64,000 nt of DNA from JACPDH01 sp041671505 (GCA_041671505.1 JBAZBK010000005.1:1-64000); one strand, 5' to 3'; positions 33,199 to 43,015 are shown, numbered from the stretch's first letter. Program-made: numbers and translations. Notes: generated from the letters alone by a model not told the origin.

Positions 33199-34221
33199 GT
33201 GAGCAGCCCCGGCTCGTCCACTCTCCCCGATACCGTCGCTGCCGGCTCGCTGCTCGGGCAGGTGATCGAGCTCGTCGCCCCCAAACTCGAGGAAGTCGAA
33301 CAGGCGCTTCGCGACAACTTCGCGTCGCCAATCCCGAGAATCCAGGAAGTCGCGGATCACGTCCTCCAGGGAGGAGGAAAGCGACTTCGTCCCGCGCTGC
33401 TCCTTCTCGTCTCGAAAATGCTCGGATACGAGGGGCGGAATGACGTCGTGTTCGGCGCCGTGGTCGAGTTCATTCACACGGCCTCGCTGATCCACGACGA
33501 CATCATCGACGACTCCGCGATGCGGCGCGGTCGCGCCTCGATCAACTACAAGTGGGGCAACCACCTTTCGGTCCTGATCGGCGACTACCTCTACTCTCAC
33601 GCGATCAGGATGGGCCTCGCGGTGGGCGACCTTTCGATCGTTCAGATGCTTTGCGCCGCGACGATCGAGCTGACGGAAGGCGAGATCATCGGGCTTCAGA
33701 ACAGCGGGCGCGCCGACCTGACGAAGGACGAGTACTTCGACCTCATCGGGCGCAAGACCTCGGCGCTCTTCGGCGCGAGCGCGCGGGTTCCCGGAATGCT
33801 CGTGGGGCTCGACGCCGCCCGTCAGCAGAGGCTCTGGGACTACGGTTACAAGCTCGGGACCGCGTTCCAGCTGGTCGACGATCTGCTCGATTTCACGTCG
33901 ACGGAGAAGACCCTCGGCAAGCCCGTGCTCGCGGACCTGAAGGACGGCAAGGCGACTCTGCCGGTGATCGTTGCGCTGCCCCGCACGACGGACGCGGAGC
34001 GGCGGAAGATCGAGTCGGTTCTACGCACGGGAACGTTCGACGAGGCTTCCCCCGAAGAGATTCAGGAGATCGTCGCGCGATACGAAGGAATCGAAGAGAC
34101 CCGCGAATTCGCTCGAAAGTATTCGCGCGACTGCATGGATTGCGTCGCCGAGTTCGCCCCTTCGCCTGCGCGCGACGCCCTCGCTCGCGCCGCGGAATTC
34201 GTCCTCGAGCGTGATCGCTGA
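33199..34221 (+). CDS. Long-chain polyprenyl diphosphate synthase
   Basis: A 340-residue trans-prenyltransferase. The first Asp-rich motif, DDIID (100-104), is followed by MRRG, and the second is DDLLD (about 227-231). The plain DDxxD spacing and length match IspB/HepS-type synthases that make side chains for quinones. It begins at GTG 33199 with TATCCT seven bases before it and no Shine-Dalgarno sequence. A second, FPP-type synthase lies at 47941-48816. Confidence 0.92.
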   Translation: MSSPGSSTLPDTVAAGSLLGQVIELVAPKLEEVEQALRDNFASPIPRIQEVADHVLQGGGKRLRPALLLLVSKMLGYEGRNDVVFGAVVEFIHTASLIHDDIIDDSAMRRGRASINYKWGNHLSVLIGDYLYSHAIRMGLAVGDLSIVQMLCAATIELTEGEIIGLQNSGRADLTKDEYFDLIGRKTSALFGASARVPGMLVGLDAARQQRLWDYGYKLGTAFQLVDDLLDFTSTEKTLGKPVLADLKDGKATLPVIVALPRTTDAERRKIESVLRTGTFDEASPEEIQEIVARYEGIEETREFARKYSRDCMDCVAEFAPSPARDALARAAEFVLERDR

Positions 34222-34231
34222 GCGCCAGGTC

Positions 34232-34606
34232 TCAGGAAAGCATCTCCATCAGCTCGGTCAACCCGGCGCGCGCACGGTTCGAGAAGTCCCGATCCCGCTC
34301 CCCCGCAATCCGGAGCAGCCTGCTGTAGGTGTCGACGGCGCGGCCGTAGTCTCGGGTATGGCGATGGTAGACCTCGCCCTTGAGCAAACGCGCCTCCACG
34401 TTCATCGGCTCCACCTCGAGAATCTTGTCGAGGAAGATCAGAGCGGAGTCGAACTTGCCCTCGTCGAGCGCGATGCGATAGCGCAGCTTGTAGAGCGCGA
34501 CGAGATCCTGATTCGAAGGTTGAACAAATGCTCCGGGCAGAACGCCTCGCAGAGCCGACACCAGCTTGCCGCCGATGCTCCCGGTTCGTTTCGCGTCCAC
34601 GCGCAT
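34232..34606 (-). CDS. Small TPR-like protein
   Basis: A 124-residue soluble protein with about two TPR-like helical hairpins (residues about 40-110, KFDSALIFLDKILEVEP and the following YGRAVDTYSRLL). The start ATG 34606 is preferred over 34642 because GGGAGG lies at the right distance. It is transcribed against the polyprenyl synthase and away from coaD. TPRs suggest protein binding, but the partner is unknown. Confidence 0.7.
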   Translation of the reverse strand: MRVDAKRTGSIGGKLVSALRGVLPGAFVQPSNQDLVALYKLRYRIALDEGKFDSALIFLDKILEVEPMNVEARLLKGEVYHRHTRDYGRAVDTYSRLLRIAGERDRDFSNRARAGLTELMEMLS

Positions 34607-34725
34607 CCCCCATCCCTCCCGCAAAGCCAACCCGTGATGCATTCAATCATAGAGGGCGAACGCGAACTGGTCAAGATCTTTACCAAGTCGCCTTACGCTC
34701 GCGGCGCTGCTAACATTGTCACCCG

Positions 34726-35220
34726 ATGAAGCGCGCAGTCTATCCGGGCTCGTTCGATCCGCCGACCAACGGGCACCTCGACATCATTCGAAGGAGCGCC
34801 CGGCTCTTCGACGGCCTCGTCGTCGCCGTTCTCGAGAACGAGGGGAAGGCTCCCCTCTTCTCCGTTGCCGAGCGCGTCGACCTGCTGCGCAGCGTGACCA
34901 CCGGCATCGCGGGCGTCGAGATCCAGTCGTTCTCGGGACTGCTCGTCAATTTCCTGACACGCGTCGAGGCCTCGGTCGTCATCCGCGGAATCCGCGCCGT
35001 GTCCGACTACGAATACGAGCTCCAGATGGCGCTGATGAATCGCGAGCTTTCTGCCGAGTCGGAGACGATCTTCATGATCCCGGCCGTCGAGTACACCTAC
35101 GTCTCTTCGCGCCTCGTCAAGGAAGTCTGCCGTCTCGGGGGCGACGTCTCGCAGCTCGTACCGCCGACGGTGCTGGCGCGGCTCCAGGAGCGCCTGAAAC
35201 CGGCCTCACCGGCCGACTGA
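34726..35220 (+). CDS. coaD: Phosphopantetheine adenylyltransferase
   Basis: A 164-residue nucleotidyltransferase catalysing the fourth step of CoA synthesis, 4'-phosphopantetheine to dephospho-CoA. The N-terminal GSFDPPTNGH (8-17) holds the nucleotide-binding TxGH motif, RGIRAVSDYEYE is near 89 and YVSSRLVKE near 126. The length is standard. TAACAT lies nine bases before the ATG. Its stop is 20 bases from the convergent permease gene. Confidence 0.96.
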   Translation: MKRAVYPGSFDPPTNGHLDIIRRSARLFDGLVVAVLENEGKAPLFSVAERVDLLRSVTTGIAGVEIQSFSGLLVNFLTRVEASVVIRGIRAVSDYEYELQMALMNRELSAESETIFMIPAVEYTYVSSRLVKEVCRLGGDVSQLVPPTVLARLQERLKPASPAD

Positions 35221-35240
35221 CGCCAGTCAGCGCTGCCCGA

Positions 35241-36098
35241 TCATCGTTCGCCCCGACCAGCGGCCGGATCGAGGGCGTCTCTCGCTGCCTCTCCGACGAA
35301 GTTGCAGGCGACGACCGTCGCGAAGAGCGCGAGCCCGGGGAAGAATGCGATCCACCATGCCCGGCGGAGGTGGTCGTCCGCCGAGGCGAGGATGCTCCCC
35401 CACGAGGCCTGCGGCGGCTGCACGCCGAGCCCGAGGAACGAGAGCGCAGACTCCGCGGCGATCGCCGATGCGACGCCGAACGCGGCCGAGGCGACCGCGG
35501 GGCCGAGTGCCGCGGGAAGCAGATGGCGGAAGAGAACACGCGCGCGCGACGCACCGGCGGCGCGGGCGGCGATCGCGAGGTCGCTGTCTCGCAGCCGGCG
35601 GACTTCGCCTCGAACCACTTTCGCGTCGCCGGTCCAGGAAACTGCGACGAGCGTCGCGACGACCACGCCGAGCGAGGGTTCGAAGAGGGCCGCAATGCCA
35701 AGGGCGAGGAAGAAGAACGGGAAGCTGAGCGCGAGCTCGGTGGCCCGGGAGACGAGCCAGTCGAAGGCCCCGCCGGCGAAGCCCGCGACGCCGCCTAACA
35801 GCGCCCCGAGGATGAGCGAAAGGAGCGCCACGGTGATCCCGACGGCGAGCGAGATCCGGGCGCCGTGGATCGTTCTCGCGAAGAGATCGCGGCCGAGATC
35901 GTCGGTCCCGAACCAGTGGGCCGCCGAAGGGGAAAGGAAGCGGGATGGAAGATCGACGCGCTCGGGCGAGTACGGCACGACGAACGACCTTTCCGTCGCG
36001 ATGACCGGCGCGACGAGCGCGACGAGAATCATGAAGCCGAGAAAGACGAGTGAGACGCGCGCACGGGCCCCGGCCCGGGAAGCGCTCGCGCCCGTCAC
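35241..36098 (-). CDS. Peptide/nickel-type ABC transporter permease (OppC/DppC type)
   Basis: A 285-residue inner-membrane permease starting at GTG 36098, which overlaps the stop of the preceding permease gene and follows GGAGGAGG. It has a first membrane segment (about 15-35), then the substrate gate motif FGTDDLGRDLFARTIHGARISL typical of OppC, and the ATPase-contact EAA loop with AARAAGASRARVLFRHLLP. It is the last gene of the importer operon. No OppD or OppF ATPase gene is adjacent. Confidence 0.92.
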   Translation of the reverse strand: MTGASASRAGARARVSLVFLGFMILVALVAPVIATERSFVVPYSPERVDLPSRFLSPSAAHWFGTDDLGRDLFARTIHGARISLAVGITVALLSLILGALLGGVAGFAGGAFDWLVSRATELALSFPFFFLALGIAALFEPSLGVVVATLVAVSWTGDAKVVRGEVRRLRDSDLAIAARAAGASRARVLFRHLLPAALGPAVASAAFGVASAIAAESALSFLGLGVQPPQASWGSILASADDHLRRAWWIAFFPGLALFATVVACNFVGEAARDALDPAAGRGER

Positions 36099-37072
36099 GC
36101 CGCCTCCTCCGATCGGCTGCGGGGATCGATCGCGAGATGCAGGACGTCCGCGAGAGCTCCCGTCGCGAGCGACAGCACCGCGGTGATCAGCGTCAGCGCC
36201 ATCACCACCGGATAGTCGCGGGCTACGACGGAGTCGACGAAGAGATTGCCGATGCCGTCCCAGCGAAAGATCCGTTCCACGACGACGCAGGCTGACAGGA
36301 GCGCGGGAATTGCGACGGCGAGCAGAGAGACGATCGGGGGGAGCGCGTTGCGGAAGCCGTGAAGGCGGAGCGCTCCCCACTCGCTCAGTCCCTTTGCCCG
36401 GGCCGTTCGCATGTAATCGCGCCCTGCGGAATCGAGCATCGATGCACGCACGAACCGGCTGAGGAACGCAATCGGACCGAGGGCGAGCGTCGCCACGGGG
36501 AGCGCCGCGTAACGCGCGAGCTCGAGAAGGCGAGACGGCCCGGTGAGAGACGCGTCGGGCATCCCGAACAGCGGCACGATCGCGAACTTCACGGCGAACA
36601 GCTGCAGGAGAATCAGCGCGAGCCAGAACGTCGGCAGCGAGTAGACGGCAGTTGCGCCGATCCCGGCGACGAGGTCGACTCCTCGTCCCGAATAGCGCGC
36701 CGAGATCATCCCGAGCGGGACCGCCACGAAAATCGCGAGCGCGAGCGCGAGGCCGACGAGCAGCAGCGTCACCGGTAGGCGCTCCGAAACGAGCTCGCGC
36801 ACAGGAGCGCGCCTCACGAAGGATTCGCCGAAGTCGAGCCGCGCCGCCGACGCGAGCCAGGCGCCGTACTGAACCAGGAGCGGCTCGTCGAGCCGCATCT
36901 CGGCGCGCAACGCGGCGATCACTTCGGGCGTGGCGTGTCTCGCGCTCAACCCTCCGAGACGCCGCTGCACCGGGTCGCCCGGCGCCACGTGCACCAGCAT
37001 GAAGACGACGAAGGAGATTCCGACGAGCGAGATCGCAGCGTGAACGAAACGGCGGATCACCACGCTCGCCAT
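36095..37072 (-). CDS. Peptide/nickel-type ABC transporter permease (OppB/DppB type)
   Basis: A 325-residue permease with six predicted membrane segments. Family marks are VHVAPGDPV near residue 28, LDFGESFV, and the EAA loop RTARAKGLSEWGALRLHGFRNAL. ATG 37072 lies nine bases after the stop of the binding-protein gene. Together with 35241-36098 it forms the channel of an oligopeptide-type importer. Confidence 0.93.
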   Translation of the reverse strand: MASVVIRRFVHAAISLVGISFVVFMLVHVAPGDPVQRRLGGLSARHATPEVIAALRAEMRLDEPLLVQYGAWLASAARLDFGESFVRRAPVRELVSERLPVTLLLVGLALALAIFVAVPLGMISARYSGRGVDLVAGIGATAVYSLPTFWLALILLQLFAVKFAIVPLFGMPDASLTGPSRLLELARYAALPVATLALGPIAFLSRFVRASMLDSAGRDYMRTARAKGLSEWGALRLHGFRNALPPIVSLLAVAIPALLSACVVVERIFRWDGIGNLFVDSVVARDYPVVMALTLITAVLSLATGALADVLHLAIDPRSRSEEAA

Positions 37073-37080
37073 CGCGCTGG

Positions 37081-38760
37081 TCAGCTCCCGTTCGCGCCGT
37101 TGCCGGCCGTCGGCTGCCGTCGCGGAGCGATCCACCAGCCTCGCGCACCCGGAACCCAGTGAAACAGCCCGATACCCGGCGCAACCTGCACGTTCTGGAT
37201 CTGCTTGCTCACGGCCCACTTCGTCGACGCCTGCACGAGCCAGGTGTAAGGCTGGTCGCGCTCCAGGATCTCGTGAACGCGCATGTACATCTCGCGCCGC
37301 TTCGCCTGGTCGAGCTCGAGCCTTCCCTTCGCGAGGAGGTCGTCGACCTCCGGATTCGAGTAGAAGACCCAGTTCTGCCCTTCCGGCGTGAACTGCGACG
37401 AATGAAAGTTCGTGAAGAGGTCGGGATCGAGGTCGAGCGAATAGCCGAGGAACACCGCCTCGAACTTGCCGCCGACCACGCGCTCGATCATCGCGGAGCC
37501 TTCCAGCTTGCGAACCACGAGATCGACACCGACGTCTCGCAGCGCCTGCTGGTAGATCTCGCCCTGCTGAACCGAAGCGTTGTCCTCCGCGGCGACGATC
37601 AGCTCGATCCTGAGCTTCTTCTTTCCGTGCTCCCTGATTCCATCGCCGTCCTTGTCGACCCATCCCTTCGACTCGAGGATCGCGCGCGCCCCCGCGGGAT
37701 CGAACGGGATGGGCGGCACCGTCGGGTTGAACGCCCACTGCTCCACCGTGAACGGCCCGCTCATCACGCGGGCGCCGCCCGCGTAGAGGTGCTGCACCAC
37801 GGCGCCGCGATCGATCGCCATCGTGAACGCGCGGCGGATCTCCGGGTCGCCGAGCGGCTCGAACCGGTTGTTCCACGCGATGAAGTTGTAGCCGAGCTCG
37901 TAAAACTGGTGGAAGACGATGCTCTTTCGAATCTCCGGATCGGCAGCGCCGAGCGCGAACTGCTCGGACGAGACGCGCATCTCGTCGATCTCGCCGCGCG
38001 TGAGAGCGCTCCAGGCAACCGTCTCGTTAGGGATGATCCTGAAGACGACGCTGCGGATCGGCGGCTTCGTGCCACGGTAGTCGTCGCGGCGCTCGAGCAC
38101 GATCTCGCTTCCGGGGGTGCGGCTCACCAGCCGGTAAGGCCCGCTTCCGACCGCCGTATCGTTGAAGTCCTTCTTGAAATCGCCCTTGCCGTAGACGTGC
38201 TCGGCGATCACCGGGAAGCCGAAGGCGTAGATCTGCCCCGCGCTCCGTCCCGATTCGAATACCACCTCGACGGTCTGCGGATCGACGACGCGCGACTTCT
38301 TCAGGTCGACGCCCTGGAGGTAACCGGAGATCTGCGACGACTCTTCGGCGTACTTCCTGACGCTGAAGAGCACGTCCTCCGCGGTGACGCGCGTGCCGTC
38401 GTCGAACGTCGCCCCCGGGTCGAGAAAGAAACGGAACGTCGTCGCGTCGGGAGAGATCTCCCACCGCGTTGCGACACCGGGAGCAGGACGCATCGTCGCG
38501 TCGACTTCGACGAGCGCGTCGAAGAGGTACGAAAGCACGTCGCGCTCGTAGGAGGTCGACATGAGGACCGGGTTGAGCGTAGTGACGTCGTTTTCGAGCC
38601 GCCTTACGAGACGTCCCTCGGTCTGGACGCCACCCGAGCCATCGCTGGCCGTCGCGGCGGGTGCCGGCGCCTCTCGACCGCAGCCGGCAAGGACCGCGAG
38701 TGCGAGCAGGGCTGCTGCTAGGCAGAGCGTTGCGGGCGCTGTTCGGGATGTCGAGGGCAT
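37081..38760 (-). CDS. Peptide ABC transporter substrate-binding lipoprotein (family 5)
   Basis: A 559-residue SBP_bac_5 protein. The signal peptide ends at a lipobox, LAVLAGC, with lipidated Cys27, so it is anchored in the membrane facing the periplasm. The fold marks FDDGTRVTAEDVLFS and GSGPYRLV are present. A perfect TATAAT box lies six bases before the ATG, suggesting leaderless transcription of the SBP-OppB-OppC operon. The cytoplasmic domain at the end of the 48887-52087 protein is a distant relative. Confidence 0.93.
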   Translation of the reverse strand: MPSTSRTAPATLCLAAALLALAVLAGCGREAPAPAATASDGSGGVQTEGRLVRRLENDVTTLNPVLMSTSYERDVLSYLFDALVEVDATMRPAPGVATRWEISPDATTFRFFLDPGATFDDGTRVTAEDVLFSVRKYAEESSQISGYLQGVDLKKSRVVDPQTVEVVFESGRSAGQIYAFGFPVIAEHVYGKGDFKKDFNDTAVGSGPYRLVSRTPGSEIVLERRDDYRGTKPPIRSVVFRIIPNETVAWSALTRGEIDEMRVSSEQFALGAADPEIRKSIVFHQFYELGYNFIAWNNRFEPLGDPEIRRAFTMAIDRGAVVQHLYAGGARVMSGPFTVEQWAFNPTVPPIPFDPAGARAILESKGWVDKDGDGIREHGKKKLRIELIVAAEDNASVQQGEIYQQALRDVGVDLVVRKLEGSAMIERVVGGKFEAVFLGYSLDLDPDLFTNFHSSQFTPEGQNWVFYSNPEVDDLLAKGRLELDQAKRREMYMRVHEILERDQPYTWLVQASTKWAVSKQIQNVQVAPGIGLFHWVPGARGWWIAPRRQPTAGNGANGS

Positions 38761-38766
38761 GGCGTC

Positions 38767-38772
38767 ATTATA
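38767..38772 (-). promoter_or_regulatory. Perfect -10 box before importer operon
   Basis: On the minus strand TATAAT is followed by six bases and then the ATG at 38760. No good -35 is recognisable 16-18 bases upstream, so promoter strength is uncertain. Confidence 0.4.
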
Positions 38773-38788
38773 GGACGCCGGCGGGCGA

Positions 38789-40966
38789 TTACTCGATGCG
38801 GACCGACGACGTCGCCACGTTGTACTGCTCGTCGACGACTCGCACGATCACGAAGCGCCCCTTGGTCGCAGTCGCGTCGATCTCGAATTCCTCGACGGGC
38901 GAGTCGGCGATGCCGTCCACGGGAGTCAGCCTCACCCACTCCTTCGCATCGACCGCATACTCCGCCTTCACGATCGGCGAGAGCGCGTCGGTGACCTTCA
39001 CGCGAACCTTCGTTCCCTCGACCCGGCTGCTGATCGCGGGGAGCGAGTTGTCGACGACCAGCTCGATTCCCTCCCGCGTCGTCGTCAGCGCACCCTCGGC
39101 GTTCCCGGGCTCATCGGACACCGTCAGGCGGATCTCGTACCGGCCATCGGGCAGCTGTGAGGTGTCGAAGTTCATGCGGCCTTCCGTGACATTCTCGCGC
39201 AGGCGAAGCCAGTTCGACTCCCCCGCCTTGCGGAACTGAATGTCGGCCCGGATCGGGTCACCGTTGTCGTCGCGCGCGCGCCAGCTGATCGTCCGGTATC
39301 CCTTCCTGAAGAGTCGCTTGCCCGGGTCGGTCCGCTCGCGGGGGTTGTCGAGGCTGTTGAAGATGCCGTATTCGTCGGGGTTGGTCGCTTCTAGAACCTG
39401 GGGCGACGCCGGGTAGGCCGCGCTGACGTAGACGGCGCCCGGATCCATCACGACCACGGAGTCGATCACCGGGGCGATGTTGCGGTTCACGAAACTGATG
39501 TCGAACGAATCGAGACGCATGGCCTCGGACGGGCGCTCGGCCGTCATCTTCCACTGGATGTAGCGGGCGGGAGGAGCATTCACTTTCCCGCTCGTCCCCT
39601 GCACCGGCTTCGACCAGTCGCTCCAGGTATCGTCCGCCGTCGAGCTGTTTCCGCTGCGAAAGAAGAGAGAGTAGTTGCCGGCCTCGAGGGCGGTTCCGGT
39701 CATCCGGTACGTGCCGAACGACGAGTAGCGGAGGCAGTCCTGCACCGACGAACGGTACTCGGCCTGAGGCGACACTCCCGTCTCGAAGGCGTAGACGGCG
39801 CCTCCGTTCGTGGTCGTGAGCGTAAGCGTCGATCCCGTCTTCACGATCGAGACCGCCTGCTTGGCCGCGACGACGCCGGCCAGCGCCAGCTCGCTCTTGG
39901 AAATCTCGTAGATACGCCCGTTAGGCCCGGTCGCGGCGAAAACCCGATCGCTGCCCGACGCGGCAAGTCCGTAAACGGTCTCCTTCTCGAGGCGCCCCGC
40001 GAGCTCCACGAAACCGTCGGGAGCGATCCGGTAGATCTCCGATGCTCCGCTCTTCGCGCCGACCGAAGCCGCGGGAGGCTCGTCGTAGGAGAAGGAGACG
40101 TCGACGGAGACGCTCGCGTCTCCGGCATCGGGCTTCTTCTCCTCGGGGGCCGTCTGCTGCTGCGCCTGCGCCGCCGTTCCCTGCTGCGGACGCGGCGGAG
40201 CCGTCGAAGGGAGGGTCGACGTGACCGCCGCGGCCCAGGCGTAGCCCGAAACGGGATCGACAGCGATCGCCGTGACCTCAGAGAACGACGAGTCGTAAAG
40301 GGCTCTCCCCTTCCCGTTCGCATCGATCTCGTAGATCCGGCCCTGATCGGCTCCGCCGGCGAGAATGCGATTCTTTCCCGCCACCGCGAGGCTTCGCACG
40401 TGCGGCTCGGGCGCGTCGAAGAAGAGGCTCGCCTTACCGTCGGCGCCGACCTTCAGGATCTTTCCCTCGAGGCCGGTTGCGACGAGCAGCGCGCCGTCGG
40501 GATGGACGGCCATCGCCCAGACGTATGCATCCTCCGGGCTGAAGAGCGGCTTGGCCGTCAGAGTCTTCAGATCGATCTCGTAGACCTTGCCGTAAGGCGA
40601 GCTCGCCGCGTAGAGTCGACCGCGATTGAGCGCAAGGGCGTAAATCTCGGGTTCGGCGGCCTTGAAGATCTGCTCGAGCTTCCCGCCGCGAAGGCGATAG
40701 ACCTTGCCGGCGTTTCCCGTGCCGAGATACATCGTGCCGTCACCGTCAGTCGCCTGGGAGAGGACGAACGGATCGTCGATCGCGACGATCTTGCGGATCG
40801 TGGAGCCCGGTTTGAGCTCACCCTTCGCCGTGACCGCAAAGCCCTTTTCGAAGTCGCCCGAAAGGAACTCGTCGGACGAGGTCGTCGACCAGGTCTGCGG
40901 CGTGACCGCCGCGAGAGAGAGCGCCGAGAAAACAAAGAGCGTCGCGAGAAGCGATTTGATCTTCAT
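38789..40966 (-). CDS. Large exported beta-propeller-like protein, unknown function
   Basis: A 725-residue protein with a signal peptide (about 1-20). The first 370 residues form repeated beta-sheet units with phrases such as GKVYRLRGG, GKVYEIDL, GRIYEIDANG and GRIYEISKS, the pattern of a beta-propeller. A Pro/Gln/Ala-rich insertion (about 255-280) interrupts it. The C-terminal 350 residues look like Ig/fibronectin-type modules with ligand-binding or surface character. ATG 40966 is chosen over an in-frame GTG nine bases earlier. I do not assign a function; a role on the surface or in the periplasm is likely. Confidence 0.75.
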   Translation of the reverse strand: MKIKSLLATLFVFSALSLAAVTPQTWSTTSSDEFLSGDFEKGFAVTAKGELKPGSTIRKIVAIDDPFVLSQATDGDGTMYLGTGNAGKVYRLRGGKLEQIFKAAEPEIYALALNRGRLYAASSPYGKVYEIDLKTLTAKPLFSPEDAYVWAMAVHPDGALLVATGLEGKILKVGADGKASLFFDAPEPHVRSLAVAGKNRILAGGADQGRIYEIDANGKGRALYDSSFSEVTAIAVDPVSGYAWAAAVTSTLPSTAPPRPQQGTAAQAQQQTAPEEKKPDAGDASVSVDVSFSYDEPPAASVGAKSGASEIYRIAPDGFVELAGRLEKETVYGLAASGSDRVFAATGPNGRIYEISKSELALAGVVAAKQAVSIVKTGSTLTLTTTNGGAVYAFETGVSPQAEYRSSVQDCLRYSSFGTYRMTGTALEAGNYSLFFRSGNSSTADDTWSDWSKPVQGTSGKVNAPPARYIQWKMTAERPSEAMRLDSFDISFVNRNIAPVIDSVVVMDPGAVYVSAAYPASPQVLEATNPDEYGIFNSLDNPRERTDPGKRLFRKGYRTISWRARDDNGDPIRADIQFRKAGESNWLRLRENVTEGRMNFDTSQLPDGRYEIRLTVSDEPGNAEGALTTTREGIELVVDNSLPAISSRVEGTKVRVKVTDALSPIVKAEYAVDAKEWVRLTPVDGIADSPVEEFEIDATATKGRFVIVRVVDEQYNVATSSVRIE

Positions 40967-41073
40967 GTCACCCACACAATCCGTTGTCGTTTGAGGCCGG
41001 TGCGATCGGCGTGGCGCCGTGCGCAGCGTAGTGATGTTAGCCGGAATGCCTTGCGAAGCCTGTCAGCGCGCCG

Positions 41074-42897
41074 CTAACTTCGAGGCTTGACTTCGAATTC
41101 GAGCCGGAAGAAGCCATCGACGATCTGGTCGAGCTCGCGCGTGGCGCGGGACGAAGGATGAATGCGAACCTGTGCCGACGCCGTGTGGCTCGAGTCGTCG
41201 ACGAGCACCTGTTTCATCGACGGCGGAAGCGACGGATGGTAGGCGCCTCCGGTGACCGTTCCCTCCATCGGCGAATAGATCGTCGCGGAGAGGTTCGTCG
41301 ACGGGTGGAGGCGGCCGATGACACCGACGACTTCCTCGAGGCTTTGCGGGTCGGGAGGGACGGCGGAAAACTCGATCCGGTTCATCTCGCCTCCGCCACC
41401 GAGGTATACATACGACTTTCCCGCGGGAACGTCCCTGGGGACGCTCAGCGTGAAATTCTCGACGAACGACTTGCCGCGGAACGGTTTGAGCGTCGCAGAC
41501 ACGACGATGTCGTCGCCTTGATTGATCTCGCCGTCGGCTGGCATGCGGATCGTCGCGTCGGTCACGCGCGCGACGCGGAGCTGGTCGTCGTGCGAGAGGC
41601 GAATCGTTACGGCCCCGATGTCGGCGCTCTTGAATTCGTTCGAGATGAGGTACTGACTGACGAGACCGAGGTAGACCGGGATCGACTCGCGAGCCTGCGC
41701 GCCGGCCCAGCCTTCGCGAAGGTGAAGCTTCCCCGCTCCGGCGACCTCGATGTCGGCGTCGAGCACGACGGTCCGCTCGCCTGCCGCTTTCTGCGTCTCG
41801 GCGACGATGCTGTCGGTCGTCATCGCGAGCAGAAGCGGGAACATCATCGGGTGGCGCGCGATTCGGAAATGGTGCGTGGTGATCACGCCCGCCTCGTCGA
41901 GCTCGACCGACACGGGAACCATGTCGGCCTCCTCGCCCGTCATTCCCATGATTCCAGCGAAGCGGTCCTGCCGGAGCGCGCCGACGACCGCGCCCGCGTT
42001 CGCGAACTTGAAGGATCGGGCGAGGTTAGGCAGAACTCCGACGATTTCCGCGCGGGCCATCGGAAATGCGACCTCTCCGATGTCCAGGAACGGGTGGCCG
42101 AAGCCGTAGACCTCGTTCCCGCGCACGTACGTGACCGTACCGGTCGCCGAGACGGAGAAGTCGCCGTCGACGAGCACCGCCGCGATCGCGTCGCCCGCGT
42201 CGAAGTGCTTATGCGTCGGCGATGACGAAGCGCTGTTCCCTGACGAGCCCGCTGCGACCGGCATCAGCGAATCGCTCGCGATGAGCGGTGTGAAGCGGTC
42301 GATCGTCGCGGCATCGAAGCTTCCAAACGAGATCGGCGTCGCGATCGGGCCCGCGCCGTGAAGCGACGACGACGCCGGCGTGCGGCGCGTGTTCGACGAG
42401 AAGTCGCGCCAGAGCGCCTGGCTGTCACCGCTCACGAGCGTCGTAAGAAAGGCCTGAGCGCTGCGCGGCGAGGCTCCGTTGGCCACGGACATTCCGCCGT
42501 GCGTTTTCCGATCCGAGATCCTGACCATCTGCTCGATCGGCGTGATCCCCGCGATCGGCTCCGTCGCGAACTGCCATGCGTACGCGAGTGCTCCGACGAT
42601 CTTCCCGTCGATGTAGATCGGCGAGCCGCTCATCCCTGCGATGACCCCGGTCTTCCGGAGAATCTCCGAGTCGACCTTTGCGAGGATCAGATCGTGGCCC
42701 GGCCCCACGTTGCGCAGGATTCCCATGATCTCGACGTCGAAGCGCTGCGCTTCGCTGCCTTCGAACACGGACACGCCGTAGCCGTGCATCCCTTTCTTGA
42801 CGGAGTCGAGCGGCATGATGTCGGCCGCGGAAGCCTGCCCGGCGGAGATGGCCGTTGCTGCGAGGGTAAGGACGAGCGCGAATTCTCGGAGTTTCAC
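41074..42897 (-). CDS. SpoIVB-like peptidase S55 domain protein
   Basis: A 607-residue exported protein (signal peptide about 1-24). The S55 domain occupies the first 200 residues. The catalytic serine is in GMSGSPIYIDGK (Ser92), as in SpoIVB, and FGHPFLDIGE lies further on. A long beta-rich C-terminal region (about 250-600) follows. SpoIVB itself cleaves a regulator during sporulation. This genome segment shows no sporulation genes, so a periplasmic signalling or processing role is more likely. A second GTG at 42921 would add eight residues. It lies 118 bases after the deacetylase gene. Confidence 0.85.
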   Translation of the reverse strand: MKLREFALVLTLAATAISAGQASAADIMPLDSVKKGMHGYGVSVFEGSEAQRFDVEIMGILRNVGPGHDLILAKVDSEILRKTGVIAGMSGSPIYIDGKIVGALAYAWQFATEPIAGITPIEQMVRISDRKTHGGMSVANGASPRSAQAFLTTLVSGDSQALWRDFSSNTRRTPASSSLHGAGPIATPISFGSFDAATIDRFTPLIASDSLMPVAAGSSGNSASSSPTHKHFDAGDAIAAVLVDGDFSVSATGTVTYVRGNEVYGFGHPFLDIGEVAFPMARAEIVGVLPNLARSFKFANAGAVVGALRQDRFAGIMGMTGEEADMVPVSVELDEAGVITTHHFRIARHPMMFPLLLAMTTDSIVAETQKAAGERTVVLDADIEVAGAGKLHLREGWAGAQARESIPVYLGLVSQYLISNEFKSADIGAVTIRLSHDDQLRVARVTDATIRMPADGEINQGDDIVVSATLKPFRGKSFVENFTLSVPRDVPAGKSYVYLGGGGEMNRIEFSAVPPDPQSLEEVVGVIGRLHPSTNLSATIYSPMEGTVTGGAYHPSLPPSMKQVLVDDSSHTASAQVRIHPSSRATRELDQIVDGFFRLEFEVKPRS

Positions 42898-43015
42898 GGC
42901 CTCTGAAACAACCGCTGCCACCGCACCATTTCGGCGGCGGCTGCTCTTCCCGCCGCGTTTCCGGGATGTGACCGGGGCTTCCCGTCAGGAAAGCCCGGAC
43001 GCCCCCTGGAGCCGA

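Noticed and set aside
42901..43015. Hairpin between the deacetylase and S55 genes as a terminator
   Set aside because: CCGGGCTT/AAGCCCCGG can pair, but the loop is long and no U-tract follows on the minus strand.
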